Shown in pieces: positions 63,486 through 64,000 of a stretch of DNA of 64,000 nucleotides. The stretch is taken from positions 35,566,115 through 35,630,114 of the forward strand of contig NC_034411.1 of NCBI RefSeq assembly GCF_002078875.1. The letters are read 5' to 3'. Numbering within the stretch: the first letter of the stretch is position 1; each line of letters begins with the position of its first letter. Below the pieces are notes generated by a model. That model searched no databases and had not been told where the DNA came from. It worked only from the letters and a program-made list of their open reading frames with translations. The translations under genes were made by a program, and so were the position numbers. Source of the stretch: Numida meleagris (lineage: Eukaryota; Chordata; Aves; Galliformes; Numididae).

Positions 63486-63995
63486 TGTCATGGTTTTATG
63501 ATTTTCGGTTATTGGTATTCCACACCATAACATCATGTAGTGTATGTACCTGCTTCTCAGAAGAGAAGGACTACTACAGTCCCCAGAGGACTTTGCGACC
63601 CTGTTACCATTTTCTGATTAGAGGGAAAGATAAAAACTTGCGTATCACGAGACCTTTGCTCTTTCCGCCTGTCTCTTTTCCTGGCAGCATCTCGCTCTCC
63701 AGACGTCTTATTGTCGGTAGTAGAGTAAGGCCTACCTTGATTTCTGGACATTCTCTCTCATTGTATTGGATTTATTAGCTTAAATTGTAATTATGTTGTA
63801 TTATAGTGTGTTATTTTGCATTCCAATATCTTATTTAGTAAATTAGTTTGTTTCTCCTCAGATTGTTGCCACTGTTTTTCTTTCAGGCCCATCTCCTTAC
63901 CCTTTTTTCCCTTTTCCCTTTCCCAGGGCATGGGTCTGTGGGTCCCCCGTCCCATTCATCACGGAACCGGGCCAAACACCCGTAAACTGTTGACA
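63486..63995 (+). mobile_element. ERV LTR, + strand, second copy of the 50.3-kb family
   Basis: The same LTR as at 50,341-50,862, in the opposite orientation, alignable end to end: it starts tgtcatggttttatgat and ends cgtaaactgttgaca. Shared internal blocks include 'attggtattccaca', 'agtagagtaaggcctacctt' and 'tagtaaattagtttgtttct'. About 510 bp. The left flank ends acttc and the five bases after the right end are acttt, where the window stops, so a 5-bp duplication with one mismatch is possible. I cannot tell whether this is a solo LTR or the 5' LTR of a longer element. The aagataaaa stretch is the likely TATA-like box. Confidence 0.85.
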
Positions 63996-64000
63996 ACTTT

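Noticed and set aside
1..64000. CRISPR arrays, operons, tRNA or rRNA genes
   Set aside because: None seen. The window is vertebrate nuclear DNA; the regular arrays here are simple repeats, not spacers between repeats, and no tRNA cloverleaf or rRNA sequence was recognised.
22572..64000. PLD5 exon 2 (membrane anchor)
   Set aside because: I looked for a hydrophobic exon of the type expected after residue 62 and found none I could support, so it probably lies beyond the window.

Overview
This is a stretch of vertebrate nuclear DNA from a bird, most likely a galliform (chicken-like). The evidence is a set of CR1 LINE fragments with the avian 3' end (repeats of ATTCTATG), a mariner copy resembling the Galluhop/Mariner1_GG family of chicken, and several avian-type ERV long terminal repeats. 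There are no bacterial-style genes. Almost every open frame outside the transposon relics is short and looks like chance.

The one host gene I can support is the first coding exon of a gene that I identify, from memory of the family, as PLD5 (inactive phospholipase D5), on the + strand. A CpG island (about 21,590-22,170) is followed by a long pyrimidine tract and a 62-codon exon (22,386-22,571) ending at a GTAAGC splice donor. Bases 1 to about 21,590 would then be upstream flank, and 22,572-64,000 the beginning of a very long first intron. I did not find exon 2, the membrane-anchor exon.

Upstream flank: a perfect 10-bp tandem array (721-800), a 20-bp perfect palindrome (4,332-4,351), a possible MIR remnant, a CR1 copy (7,050-8,576, + strand), a very old CR1 remnant (about 11,495-12,783, + strand) and a short ancient palindromic repeat (17,370-17,469). 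From 17.5 to 27.8 kb, around the promoter, I recognise no interspersed repeat.

Intron: ERV LTR remnants at 27.85, 46.34, 50.34 and 63.49 kb; CR1 fragments at 34.1, 38.2, 49.6, 51.6, 54.9 and 55.8 kb, all on the - strand and so antisense to the gene; a mariner 5' end fragment (41.2 kb) and a nearly full-length dead mariner (44.88-46.18 kb); a (GC)5(AC)25 microsatellite; and G-rich tracts. A small CpG-dense patch at 49.2 kb, followed by a strong splice-acceptor sequence, and a splice-flanked open segment at 58.0 kb are the best places to look for unannotated exons.

I see no new multi-gene system. The most interesting items are the 5' leader of the PLD5 exon (an upstream ORF overlapping the start), the intronic CpG patch, the one-sided orientation of the intronic CR1 copies, the mariner whose catalytic spacing survives although two of its three catalytic residues are gone, and two inverted copies of one LTR family 12.6 kb apart.
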